Source: CAYFJO01 sp964343305 (GTDB taxonomy: Bacteria; Planctomycetota; Planctomycetia; Pirellulales; Pirellulaceae). From it: a stretch of DNA of 11,114 nt. Shown piece by piece: positions 1 to 6,762 of this stretch. Each line of letters opens with the position of its first letter. Within the stretch, counting starts at the first letter, position 1. Position numbers and translations under genes: made by a program. Location of the stretch: positions 1 through 11,114 of the forward strand of contig CAYFJO010000363.1 in assembly GCA_964343305.1 (NCBI GenBank), read 5' to 3'. Below the pieces are notes generated by a model that did no database searches, was not told where the DNA came from, and saw only the letters and a list, made by a program, of their open reading frames with translations.

Positions 1-24
1 ATGGTGGAGACAATTTTCGAGTCA

Positions 25-94
25 CTCCTTCGTGAGCGGAGGACTTCAGTCCGGACTTCACGAAATCCCCGAACCTACCGGCTTCAGCCGGTAG
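25..94. repeat. Cluster of short hairpins with TTCA loops
   Basis: Three small inverted repeats follow each other. CTCC/GGAG pairs at 25-28 and 38-41. GGAC-TTCA-GTCC lies at 41-52. CTACCGGC-TTCA-GCCGGTAG, an 8-bp perfect stem, lies at 75-94. The last two share the same tetraloop (TTCA on plus, TGAA on minus). The pattern resembles REP-like intergenic repeats, but no second copy exists in this window to prove that it is repeated in the genome. It has no T-tract, so it is not a standard terminator. It interrupts the only open frames in this stretch, which argues that those frames are not intact genes. Confidence 0.5.
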
Positions 95-212
95 TAGTTC
101 AGTTGGTTGTTGGCGATTCCGTTGCAAAAACTATTCATCGCTTCAACAAAGTTGCCTTCAGTTCTATTCTGACGAGACATACTTCAACGACTCACACACT
201 ACAGTCGAACAG

Positions 213-383
213 ATGGGACCCGACTGTTTGATAACGATTGATTGTCTTGGATTCGGAGGGACTGCGACGATTTGGAGATTCAAGCCGGATCTTTTTTTGT
301 CATATTCCGGGGAAGTACACTACTGGGTTAGAAACAACGGCGAATGGAAATTTACGTGGCGTACAGACAAATACTATGATTGA
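213..383 (+). CDS. Possible small ORF or C-terminal gene remnant (56 aa)
   Basis: An ATG at 213 opens a 56-residue frame ending at the TGA at 381-383. The frame is open further upstream to a stop at 33-35, so it could be the end of a longer decayed gene whose front was replaced by the hairpin cluster at 25-94. The C-terminal half (from about residue 18) is rich in Trp, Tyr, Phe and charged residues (ATIWRFKPD, EVHYWVRNNGEWKFTWR), which looks protein-like rather than random. There is no convincing ribosome binding site before the ATG, and I recognise no family. It may also be a chance frame. Confidence 0.25.
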   Translation: MGPDCLITIDCLGFGGTATIWRFKPDLFLSYSGEVHYWVRNNGEWKFTWRTDKYYD

Positions 384-505
384 CGGATGAACCATGGCAC
401 TTGCTTTTTTGATCTGTTGTGATCGAAGTAAGGTGGGATGCAGCGTGCTTCAACGAAGATCGATAGCTGAATTGCGTGTTGCATAAGATTCTGCCGAACC
501 TAAGA
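384..505. other. Short intergenic stretch, nothing recognised
   Basis: This lies between the possible small ORF and the 3' end of the DUF4058 gene. A short T-run occurs near 404-410, but there is no strong stem before it on either strand, and I see no promoter, RNA gene or repeat. Confidence 0.4.
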
Positions 506-1255
506 TCAGTTGGTTTCGTCCAAAGCCTCGCGCCAGAACGCGGGCATCCCACGGTAGGTGATTTGATAGGTTGATTCCAACGGTACATTGATATAGCGGT
601 CTGCGCGTAAGAATAATGGCATTTCCGGCAAATTGGCACCAATGGAGACGTGCTCGAGATAGACTTCCACGAGCGCGCCAGCGACATATGCAGACAACGA
701 GACGGGCTCACCGGGCGGCATTTCGTAGACGGGTGATTCGACGGCAATGCGTTGTTCAATCTTGCCGTGCATTCCATCGGGGTCATGACGACCGGGAGGG
801 AACACGTCCACAACGAGCAAATGGACACCGCGCAACAGTGCCGAGGCAGCTTTCGCGGTAAAATCGTCGACATGCTCGACGCGGTCTTTGTTTGCTGGCG
901 AAACGATCTCGATGAGCGCGACTAACCGGTGGTCGCTCACATGGCGGATTGCCAAACTTCTTCGGCGGGACAAGGCAGTTGGTTCCAAGGTGAGCTTGTG
1001 CCGCACATTAGGTGGTGCTTCGGCAACCGCAACTCCGCCGGTGTCCGGAAGTGGCGGCAGCGGTTGTTCGGACTCCGCGCTGTTGTGGAGCGTCAACACG
1101 TCCGCGATGAATTGCCCGGCGTGTTGTTCGGCCAACGCATAGTAACCAGACGGCAGTAAGCCACCATTTAGTTCGTTGCGAATCTCAGCGATCCACACCG
1201 TATGGAAATCGTGAAAGATACCCGGATCAACGCGGGTCCAGTCATGAACAGCCAT
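506..1255 (-). CDS. DUF4058 family protein
   Basis: This 249-residue protein of unknown function has the typical N-terminus of DUF4058 proteins (MAVHDWTRVDPGIFHDFHTV), followed by the LLPSGYYALAEQHAGQ segment at about residues 34-49. A central conserved block, LVALIEIVSPANK (about 111-123), precedes LLVVDVFPP. These features are recalled from the family, and no activity is established for it. The start is supported by a clear Shine-Dalgarno (GGAG, 7 nt before the ATG; seen as CTCC at 1263-1266 on plus). There is no signal peptide or membrane segment, so it is likely cytoplasmic. It is transcribed away from rsgA, and no neighbour suggests its role. DUF4058 proteins are often multi-copy in planctomycetes and cyanobacteria. 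Confidence 0.85.
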   Translation of the reverse strand: MAVHDWTRVDPGIFHDFHTVWIAEIRNELNGGLLPSGYYALAEQHAGQFIADVLTLHNSAESEQPLPPLPDTGGVAVAEAPPNVRHKLTLEPTALSRRRSLAIRHVSDHRLVALIEIVSPANKDRVEHVDDFTAKAASALLRGVHLLVVDVFPPGRHDPDGMHGKIEQRIAVESPVYEMPPGEPVSLSAYVAGALVEVYLEHVSIGANLPEMPLFLRADRYINVPLESTYQITYRGMPAFWREALDETN

Positions 1256-1331
1256 CGTACGTCTCCTTCGATTTATTCTAACAAGCGGTGACGCAAAGGA
1301 CGAGATAAGCGGCTCGCCGGTATTGTCCTAT

Positions 1332-1400
1332 TAGTGAGTTGGCCCGAACCAGACTTCCGAAGTTTTCCGAAACTTCGGAAGTCTACAACTCAAAACACTA
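1332..1400. repeat. Intergenic imperfect palindrome with a 15-bp perfect stem
   Basis: The core is a perfect 15-bp stem: AGACTTCCGAAGTTT at 1351-1365, loop TCCG at 1366-1369, and AAACTTCGGAAGTCT at 1370-1384. The pairing resumes outside the core with GAGTTG (1336-1341) against CAACTC (1386-1391), and TAGTG (1332-1336) against CACTA (1396-1400). It lies between two divergent genes, upstream of both, so it is not a gene-end terminator, and no T-tract follows. It is most like a REP/MITE-type palindromic repeat, or less likely a regulatory structure. No coding frame is associated with it. Confidence 0.75.
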
Positions 1401-1608
1401 CTGGCTCGCCCGGGCAAGAGCGAGGCGACCCAATTCTCTCTCAAACAGTGGCAGATCGTGTGGTCCTGTCAGAGCCAAGGCGATGAACTTATCATAGCAT
1501 TGATGTATGATTCATGCGGATACGTGAGAATTGTTCGAACGTTGTGTGTGCAATGTGTGTCCACGACGGTGACACAGGCGTGGCGCTTTACTGTGGCCGG
1601 TTGAAGAT

Positions 1609-1667
1609 GTCCGTGCCGCAAGCTGCAAGGTTGCGAAGTGACAAGTTGGCAGCTTGTCGCTACGGAC
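1609..1667. repeat. Structured inverted-repeat element in the rsgA upstream region
   Basis: The outer arms GTCCGT (1609-1614) and ACGGAC (1662-1667) enclose a second pair, CAAGCTGC (1619-1626) and GCAGCTTG (1649-1656). An alternative hairpin with a 9-bp stem (AGTGACAAG 1637-1645 against CTTGTCGCT 1653-1661, one G-T pair, 7-nt loop) cannot form at the same time as the inner stem. The element ends 34 bp before the rsgA start, so it would lie in the 5' leader if transcription starts upstream of it. It matches no riboswitch class I know, and it may be a dispersed genomic repeat. Confidence 0.5.
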
Positions 1668-1701
1668 GATCGAAACCCACAGCGGTGGAAATGTGATTTG
1701 A

Positions 1702-2838
1702 GTGGCTAAGAAGAAAAAGCAGAAAATACGAACCGAGTTTCGCAAGAAGCACGAGACCCGCACTCGCAAGAGTGATTTGACGCGCGAATTTCATGAGCAC
1801 GGCTTCGAGGACGACGAATCGGCACTCGGCGAACGGGTCAGCGGCAAGGGCGATCTGACGCGCAAGAAAACCGTTATCGGAGCCGAATCGACGGAAGATG
1901 ACGCGGGCTTGGCGGTTCATCTGGATGTGGACGAAGCCAATTGTTTGAGCGGACGGGTGCTTAGTATTCACGGTTTGGAGTGTGTCGTTGCCAGCGAAGA
2001 CGGCCGTGAGTTTCGTTGCGCCGTGCGTGGCATCTTGAAATCTTTGTCGACCGACCAGCGCAACGTCGTGGTGACGGGCGATCGTGTTTTGATCAGCACG
2101 GTCAGCAAAAGCGACGGCGTCATTGAGCGTGTCGAACCGCGCCGAGGCGTGATCAGTCGCACCAGCAAGGGACGCCAACACGTACTCGTTTCCAACGTTG
2201 ACCAGATGTTGATCGTGGCCAGCGCCGCCGAGCCGGGGTTGAAACCGAATCTGATCGACCGCCTGTTGGTCACGGCGGAAAAGAGCCAGTTCAAGCCCAT
2301 CGTTTGCATCAACAAGGTGGATCTGATCAACCCCGCCGACCTCCAGCCGCTGGTCGGTGTCTATGGCCAGATGGGTTACCAAGTGTTACTGCTCTCCGCG
2401 GTCACAGGATTCGGCGTCGAATTGTTTCGCGAAGTGGTCGTCGCCAGAGACAGCGTGGTGGTGGGACAAAGTGGAGTCGGCAAATCATCGTTGCTCAACG
2501 CGATCGAGCCCGACTTGCAGTTGCGCGTGAATCCGGTGAGCGCGGAGAACCAGAAAGGCAAGCACACCACAACGGCGGCCCGCTTGATTCCTCTGGCGAG
2601 CGGCGGGCACATTGTCGACACGCCCGGCATACGGCAATTCGAATTGTGGGACGTGATTCCCGAAGAGGTCGAAGGATTCTATCGAGACATCCGGCCGTTT
2701 GTCAGCCATTGCCGTTTTCCGAATTGTACGCACACGCATGAGGCGGATTGCGCCGTGAAGAACGCCGTGGCCGACGGCTATTTGGATGCGCGGCGCTACG
2801 AGAGTTACTGCCAACTATTCGCTGGCGATGCGATTTGA
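1702..2838 (+). CDS. rsgA: Ribosome small-subunit GTPase RsgA
   Basis: This 378-residue, circularly permuted GTPase helps in late maturation of the 30S ribosomal subunit in the cytoplasm. The start is GTG at 1702, with only a weak ribosome binding site. Residues 1-28 are strongly basic (MAKKKKQKIRTEFRKK), and a repeated motif, KSDLTREF (23-30) and KGDLTRKK (49-56), marks an N-terminal extension absent from E. coli RsgA. An OB-fold region follows (about 80-150). The GTPase motifs appear in the permuted order typical of the family: NKVD at 204-207 (G4), SAVTG at 232-236 (G5), P-loop GQSGVGKS at 255-262 (G1), GKHTTT at 286-291 (G2/switch I) and DTPG at 306-309 (G3). The C-terminal zinc site is Cys337, Cys342, His344 and Cys350. 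All key residues are present. The gene converges on pdxJ with 77 bp between the two stops. Confidence 0.96.
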   Translation: MAKKKKQKIRTEFRKKHETRTRKSDLTREFHEHGFEDDESALGERVSGKGDLTRKKTVIGAESTEDDAGLAVHLDVDEANCLSGRVLSIHGLECVVASEDGREFRCAVRGILKSLSTDQRNVVVTGDRVLISTVSKSDGVIERVEPRRGVISRTSKGRQHVLVSNVDQMLIVASAAEPGLKPNLIDRLLVTAEKSQFKPIVCINKVDLINPADLQPLVGVYGQMGYQVLLLSAVTGFGVELFREVVVARDSVVVGQSGVGKSSLLNAIEPDLQLRVNPVSAENQKGKHTTTAARLIPLASGGHIVDTPGIRQFELWDVIPEEVEGFYRDIRPFVSHCRFPNCTHTHEADCAVKNAVADGYLDARRYESYCQLFAGDAI

Positions 2839-2885
2839 TCCCGGCTTTGAAGAAGTCAATCGGCCGATCCATCCTATTGCAGATC

Positions 2886-2905
2886 TTGAAAACCCTCTTT
2901 TTCAA
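2886..2905. terminator. Possible weak bidirectional terminator between rsgA and pdxJ
   Basis: TTGAAAA (2886-2892), loop CCCTCT, and TTTTCAA (2899-2905) form a 7-bp AT-rich hairpin between two converging genes. Its stem has little GC, so it would be a poor intrinsic terminator. Position rather than strength is the main support. Confidence 0.3.
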
Positions 2906-2915
2906 AACTAGAACT

Positions 2916-3629
2916 TCAGCGACAAATGAGAGTTTTCATCTCACAAACCGCTCGTTCCATTCCCACCATTACTGCTCGCGATACGATGCTGTGGCCGATG
3001 TTCAGCTCGTGCATGCCTTCAATGCGAGCGACGGGCTGGACATTGCGATAGGTCAGGCCATGCCCTGCATGTAACGTCATGCCCAGTTCGCGAATGCGCC
3101 GCCCGGCGTTGGCGAGTTTGGCCAGTTCTTCTTGTTGCTCGCGCCCGTTCGTCAATGCGTATTGGCCCGTATGCAGTTCGACTGCTTTGGCACCGAGTTC
3201 CGCGCCAAGTGCGATCTGATCTTCTTCGGGATCCAAAAACAGACTGACGGAAATTCCAGCGGATTGTAGTCGAGCGATTGTGTCCGCGACCGAATCACGG
3301 TTTCCAACGACATCAAGCCCACCCTCGGTTGTCACTTCTTCGCGTTTTTCTGGGACAAGTGTCGCTTGATGGGGCTTTAATTCACAGGCGATGTTGATCA
3401 CGTCTTCGTTGCACGCCATTTCCAGGTTCAATTTGCAGGCTACCGTCTCTTTCAGTAGCCGCAGATCACGATCTTGAATGTGCCGCCGATCTTCGCGAAG
3501 GTGGATCGTGATGCAATCCGCGCCGCCGAGTTCGGCCAGCGCGGCGGCCCAAATAGGATCGGGCTCGTTGGTTTGACGAGCTTGCCGCACAGTTGCCACG
3601 TGGTCGATATTGACGCCGAGTTCAGGCAT
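2916..3629 (-). CDS. pdxJ: Pyridoxine 5'-phosphate synthase PdxJ
   Basis: This 237-residue TIM-barrel enzyme condenses 3-amino-2-oxopropyl phosphate with 1-deoxy-D-xylulose 5-phosphate to pyridoxine 5'-phosphate, the last ring-forming step of the DXP-dependent vitamin B6 pathway. Family signatures are clear: LGVNIDHVATVRQAR (4-18), HLREDRRHI (43-51), NLEMA (68-72), LVPEKREEVTTEGGLDV (91-107), AGHGLTY (188-194) and MHELNIGHSIV (206-216). The expected active-site residues His43, Arg45, His50, Glu70 and His190 are present. The start ATG at 3629 matches the usual family N-terminus. The open frame runs 90 codons further upstream, but that extension overlaps mptG and has no PdxJ homology. No strong Shine-Dalgarno is visible. 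It is the last gene of the minus-strand run, 64 bp after mptG. Confidence 0.96.
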   Translation of the reverse strand: MPELGVNIDHVATVRQARQTNEPDPIWAAALAELGGADCITIHLREDRRHIQDRDLRLLKETVACKLNLEMACNEDVINIACELKPHQATLVPEKREEVTTEGGLDVVGNRDSVADTIARLQSAGISVSLFLDPEEDQIALGAELGAKAVELHTGQYALTNGREQQEELAKLANAGRRIRELGMTLHAGHGLTYRNVQPVARIEGMHELNIGHSIVSRAVMVGMERAVCEMKTLICR

Positions 3630-3693
3630 GATGAAGCTCACAATCGAGGTAAGTGGAAGTGGAGTGAATTCTATCGATAGACCAGACCTGCGA

Positions 3694-4662
3694 CTATGGG
3701 TTCGCGACTCGAGATACTTTCGCACCGTGATTATTGGGCGCGGCAATCCAGATGTCGTGCTCATCGCGGGCGTATCGCTGGGCCAAGCGATCTGCCAGCG
3801 AATCCGCATCGGCTTGACTGGGCAGCAATGAAAATAACGTCGGTCCCCATGAACTCTGTCCGACGCCTTGCACACCCCACGATCGAATCGTATCGACAAT
3901 CTCCGTCAACAATGGCCCGTTGTAAGACCCACCCTGGCGCTCTTTGAAACAAAGTCCCGCAAGCCGTCCATATTGGAAGACGCTTTGGCTAAATCTCTCA
4001 AAGTGACATTCCGCCAGCGCGGGGACCATCACCTCTCGCACCTCGCGCTGAAGTTGCTCGGTGGTCTCTCGCGAGACGACAGGTGATGTCTCGAACGCTG
4101 TCTGTTCGTCCGTTCCCGACAGGCCCGTCCAATCGCGCGGCGAAATCAATACGAATCGCCAATCATCGGGAATGTCCAGACGGCAATGCAGCGGCGAGAT
4201 CGCATCGGTCGCCGATTTGCCTCCGTCAACGATCAGTCCGCCTTCGCCAAACCCGTGCGTCCCCACCGCAGACCGTTGCCCGCGACCGACGCTGATGGCG
4301 AGCTCGGCTGGCGAACCGGTAGGCTCATCAAAAAATGCCGACAGCCCCGCCGCGATTGCCAAACCTAGTTGTGTTCCCACACCTAAACCTGAATGCTGAC
4401 GCGGAGCGCTGAGCACTTCGATCAAACACGCCGGTTCCATGGCCTGATTGTGAAAACTAGCCCAACGTCGCGCGAATCCCAGGCAGCGGTCGGCGTGAGC
4501 ACCGATGGATTGAAGACCTTCGCCGGCACAAATCCGCACGCGCGTCACCGGCTCGCTGATCATGGCCCCTACGCCACCAAAACAATGCTGACCGTCTCCG
4601 AACGCGAACAGACCGAAATGGAGTCGGCTCGGCGCAATAACCTCAATTTTACGTCGTTCCAT
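3694..4662 (-). CDS. mptG: Beta-ribofuranosylaminobenzene 5'-phosphate synthase (beta-RFAP synthase, GHMP superfamily)
   Basis: This 322-residue protein matches beta-RFAP synthase, which joins 4-hydroxybenzoate (or 4-aminobenzoate) to PRPP with loss of CO2/PPi in an early step of tetrahydromethanopterin synthesis. Motifs seen: the N-terminal PSRLHFGL (11-18), the GHMP glycine-rich loop HSGLGVGTQLGLA (90-102), GTHGFGEGGLIVDGG (134-148) and GVGQSSWGPTLFSLL (266-280), which is typical of the C-terminal half. Length is normal for the family. Outside archaea this gene is known from methylotrophic proteobacteria and from planctomycetes, where H4MPT-linked enzymes oxidise formaldehyde or transfer C1 units. 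No other H4MPT gene lies in this window. It is 66 bp downstream of the BNR protein gene and 64 bp upstream of pdxJ. Some databases call such homologues simply GHMP kinase, but no kinase activity should be assumed. Confidence 0.88.
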   Translation of the reverse strand: MERRKIEVIAPSRLHFGLFAFGDGQHCFGGVGAMISEPVTRVRICAGEGLQSIGAHADRCLGFARRWASFHNQAMEPACLIEVLSAPRQHSGLGVGTQLGLAIAAGLSAFFDEPTGSPAELAISVGRGQRSAVGTHGFGEGGLIVDGGKSATDAISPLHCRLDIPDDWRFVLISPRDWTGLSGTDEQTAFETSPVVSRETTEQLQREVREVMVPALAECHFERFSQSVFQYGRLAGLCFKERQGGSYNGPLLTEIVDTIRSWGVQGVGQSSWGPTLFSLLPSQADADSLADRLAQRYARDEHDIWIAAPNNHGAKVSRVANP

Positions 4663-4728
4663 AAGTTGTTTGATTTGAGTGCAAGCGTAATCTCATCGGC
4701 GGGAGCCAACGAATCTAATTATCGCCGC

Positions 4729-5907
4729 TCATTTCTTGTCGGCAACTCGCGCCCAATGAATGCTCATTTGTTTTGGCGTTCCAGCGTACCAGGCGAGCAG
4801 CCAGCCGTCTCCCAATGGACGTATCGCCGGATGGCCAAAGCTCCATTTGCCCATGTCTTCCCAATACTCGGCGAAATCGATGTTCTCGCGCCCCTGGGTG
4901 ATCGCGGCCTGTTCGTCGTGAGTGTGAACGACCAACCGTCCGTCTTCAGGCCAACTGTGACCGCCGTCGGCAGATTGCCAGAGGGTCATCGTACCGGGCC
5001 GGCCACGGTCGACAACGAACGCCAACAGCCGCCCGTCGTTGGCAATCAAGCAAGCGGCGATCTGTCCGGGAATGCTGATTTCGACTGGCTGTTCGGCGAC
5101 CATGGGCCCATCGTCGATCGATGCCCGCAGCAGGTGGACGTTGAGGTCCCGCTGCCGGGGCCGATTGTGAGTCCAAAACATGGCCACAAATTCGCCGGCA
5201 GTTTGCGTTGGACAGAGCCTCTGATCCCAGTAGTACTTCGTGTGTTCGGGATGCTGAGCGACTTGCCACGGGGCTGCGAAGGATCTGCCACCGTCTCGCG
5301 AAACTGCCAGCCACGCGGCCGGTTCGACCGGCGCGGGATCATCAAATTCCTTGAAGCTCTCGAACGCACACGCGAAGCTTCCGTCCGACCAGCGAACGAT
5401 CGGGCCGGTGACGGCACACCCCGTGAGCCCGGGCGTGGACAATTCCGACCACTCTCCCCAGGTATCGCCTTCGTCGGTTGACACACAGAACAGGATCCGT
5501 GTTGGCAGGATGCCCTCGGTTTCAGGATCAAACAGAGGTCGGCTAGGATCGCTCCGGTTGGCCCATGTTGTGAACAGGATCAGCCGGCCGGGTTCTGCTT
5601 CCACCATCTCCGCGGTTAACAACGAGCCCGCGGTTCCCTGCCAAGATGTTTCAAACCGAAACGGTAGCAGGTGCCACGTCTCGGCACCATCGCGAGAACG
5701 AGCGAGTCGAATCGTATTAGCCGGCGTCTGCTTTGCCGGCCCACACTGCCAACCTGCCAACCACGAGCCGGATTCGAGTGGCACAAGACTGGTGAAGTAA
5801 GCCACGCGTTCGGTCTCGGCGACCGGACGCGCATCGTAGATCAACCCACGTTTTTCAGCACGCATGATCGGATAAGGTCGTTCGATGGAGTGATCGGCAG
5901 CGTTCAT
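4729..5907 (-). CDS. Sialidase-fold (BNR/Asp-box repeat) protein
   Basis: This 392-residue protein has four Asp-box/BNR motifs of the S-x-D-x-G-x-x-T/S-W/F type: SRDGAETW (71-78), STDEGDTW (143-150, with the Gly one place late), SRDGGRSF (203-210) and SADGGHSW (312-319). They are spaced as in a six-bladed sialidase-type propeller. I see no clear RIP motif near the N-terminus, and the catalytic Arg triad cannot be assigned by eye, so sialidase activity should not be assumed. Planctomycete homologues are usually annotated exo-alpha-sialidase or sialidase family. No signal peptide is present from either the first ATG or the alternative Met15, so it appears cytoplasmic, unlike the upstream DUF1080 protein. 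The start lacks a Shine-Dalgarno and is uncertain. Confidence 0.85.
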   Translation of the reverse strand: MNAADHSIERPYPIMRAEKRGLIYDARPVAETERVAYFTSLVPLESGSWLAGWQCGPAKQTPANTIRLARSRDGAETWHLLPFRFETSWQGTAGSLLTAEMVEAEPGRLILFTTWANRSDPSRPLFDPETEGILPTRILFCVSTDEGDTWGEWSELSTPGLTGCAVTGPIVRWSDGSFACAFESFKEFDDPAPVEPAAWLAVSRDGGRSFAAPWQVAQHPEHTKYYWDQRLCPTQTAGEFVAMFWTHNRPRQRDLNVHLLRASIDDGPMVAEQPVEISIPGQIAACLIANDGRLLAFVVDRGRPGTMTLWQSADGGHSWPEDGRLVVHTHDEQAAITQGRENIDFAEYWEDMGKWSFGHPAIRPLGDGWLLAWYAGTPKQMSIHWARVADKK

Positions 5908-5981
5908 GCTGTGCTAAGAAAACAGTTTGGCAAGCTCGCCGAACTTTCTTTCGTTCGCGACTTTTGAGCACTTTCGCAACG

Positions 5982-6677
5982 TCACTCGAGCGGCGTCAAA
6001 ACGATGTTGCGGAAGTGGATGGCGGCACCTTCGGCCTGGAAGCAGATCGCCCCCTTGGTTTCCGTGCAATTGGTTGCGGAATTTACCAGGTCGCCGTTGA
6101 CGTGGACCACGATCTCGTTAGCTTGGCAAGTGACCACCATCCGATTCCACTCGCCAATCTCCTTCTCGGAGTCGTCGGTCAAGTTGAGATGCCGGCGGCC
6201 CTTCTTTCTTTCGCTTTCGTTTTCCACGTCCAATTCCGTGCCAATCGTCCAGAAGTCACCGGCGTTGCGGCGAAACAACTGCACTTCGACCGACTTTGGC
6301 CACTGGCCCAATGCTTCGGGAGTGGTGGTGTGAACGAGAACACCGCTGTTTCCACCGTTGCTTCCCGGTGACCATCGCCACTCAAACTCCAACTTGTAAT
6401 TCTCATAGGTCGCTTTGGAACGGAGGTAACCGGTCGGGCGGCCGGAACACATCAGGATGCCGTCGTTTACCGTCCACACACGGTCGACCGGCGTTGCGGT
6501 ATCTGGCTTCCGATTCCTGCCGTCCCACAACATCGGCGTCCAACCAGCAAGGTCTTTGCCGTTGAACAATCGAACAGCTTTGACTTTCGGTGCGGCTGTC
6601 GCCGAGTCGGTAAGCCTGTCGCAGACTGCTAAACAAGTCACAATTATTAAGGGAACAATGAACCAAGACATTTTCAT
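5982..6677 (-). CDS. Exported DUF1080 (3-keto-disaccharide hydrolase-like) protein
   Basis: This 231-residue protein has a jelly-roll fold typical of DUF1080, a family greatly expanded in planctomycetes and now often annotated as 3-keto-disaccharide hydrolase. Motifs: LFNGKDLAGW (37-46), WTVNDGILMCSG (68-79), GYLRSKATYENYKLEFEWRW (83-102), GGNSGVLVH (108-116), VEVQL (130-134), GEWNRMVVTCQ (175-185) and GAICFQAEGAAIHFRNI (209-225). An N-terminal hydrophobic stretch (4-19) ending near SATAAP predicts a Sec signal peptide and export. The start at 6677 is chosen because GAGGAG lies 7-8 nt upstream. The frame stays open to 6806, but that part overlaps the peptidase gene. Specific substrate and activity cannot be read from the sequence. 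Confidence 0.9.
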   Translation of the reverse strand: MKMSWFIVPLIIVTCLAVCDRLTDSATAAPKVKAVRLFNGKDLAGWTPMLWDGRNRKPDTATPVDRVWTVNDGILMCSGRPTGYLRSKATYENYKLEFEWRWSPGSNGGNSGVLVHTTTPEALGQWPKSVEVQLFRRNAGDFWTIGTELDVENESERKKGRRHLNLTDDSEKEIGEWNRMVVTCQANEIVVHVNGDLVNSATNCTETKGAICFQAEGAAIHFRNIVLTPLE

Positions 6678-6716
6678 CACGCGTCTCCTCGCTACATTTT
6701 GGCGTTGATTGATTCC

Positions 6717-6745
6717 AGCATACGCGCATTGCGAACCAGCGCCAA
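6717..6745 (-). promoter_or_regulatory. Possible weak promoter for the DUF1080 gene
   Basis: On the minus strand TTGGCG (6745-6740) and TATGCT (6722-6717) are separated by 17 bp. Each matches the sigma70 consensus at 4 of 6 positions. The site lies in the 85-bp gap between the M56 gene and the DUF1080 gene. It would allow transcription of the lower genes independent of blaI, but such partial matches are common by chance. Confidence 0.25.
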
Positions 6746-6762
6746 ATGAAAAGTCCGCGGCA

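Noticed and set aside
1..231. 76-residue plus-strand open frame at the left edge
   Set aside because: It runs through the hairpin cluster, has no recognisable family or ribosome binding site, and its start is only the first base of the window.
1531..1540. Decamer TTGTTCGAAC, repeated at 11041-11050
   Set aside because: A shared 10-mer in 11 kb is expected by chance, and the two sites have different surroundings.
1660..2382. 240-residue minus-strand open frame
   Set aside because: It is antisense to rsgA, whose GTPase motifs are unambiguous.
3630..3899. 90-codon N-terminal extension of the pdxJ frame
   Set aside because: It overlaps the mptG coding region and lacks PdxJ similarity. The family N-terminus begins at the ATG at 3629.
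4393..5481. 362-residue plus-strand open frame
   Set aside because: It is antisense to the BNR protein and mptG, both of which have clear family motifs, so it is a codon-bias shadow.
6698..6746. Inverted repeat TTTGGCG/CGCCAAA in the M56-DUF1080 gap as a terminator
   Set aside because: The stem is only 7 bp with a loop of about 35 nt and no T-tract in the direction of transcription, so termination there is not supported.
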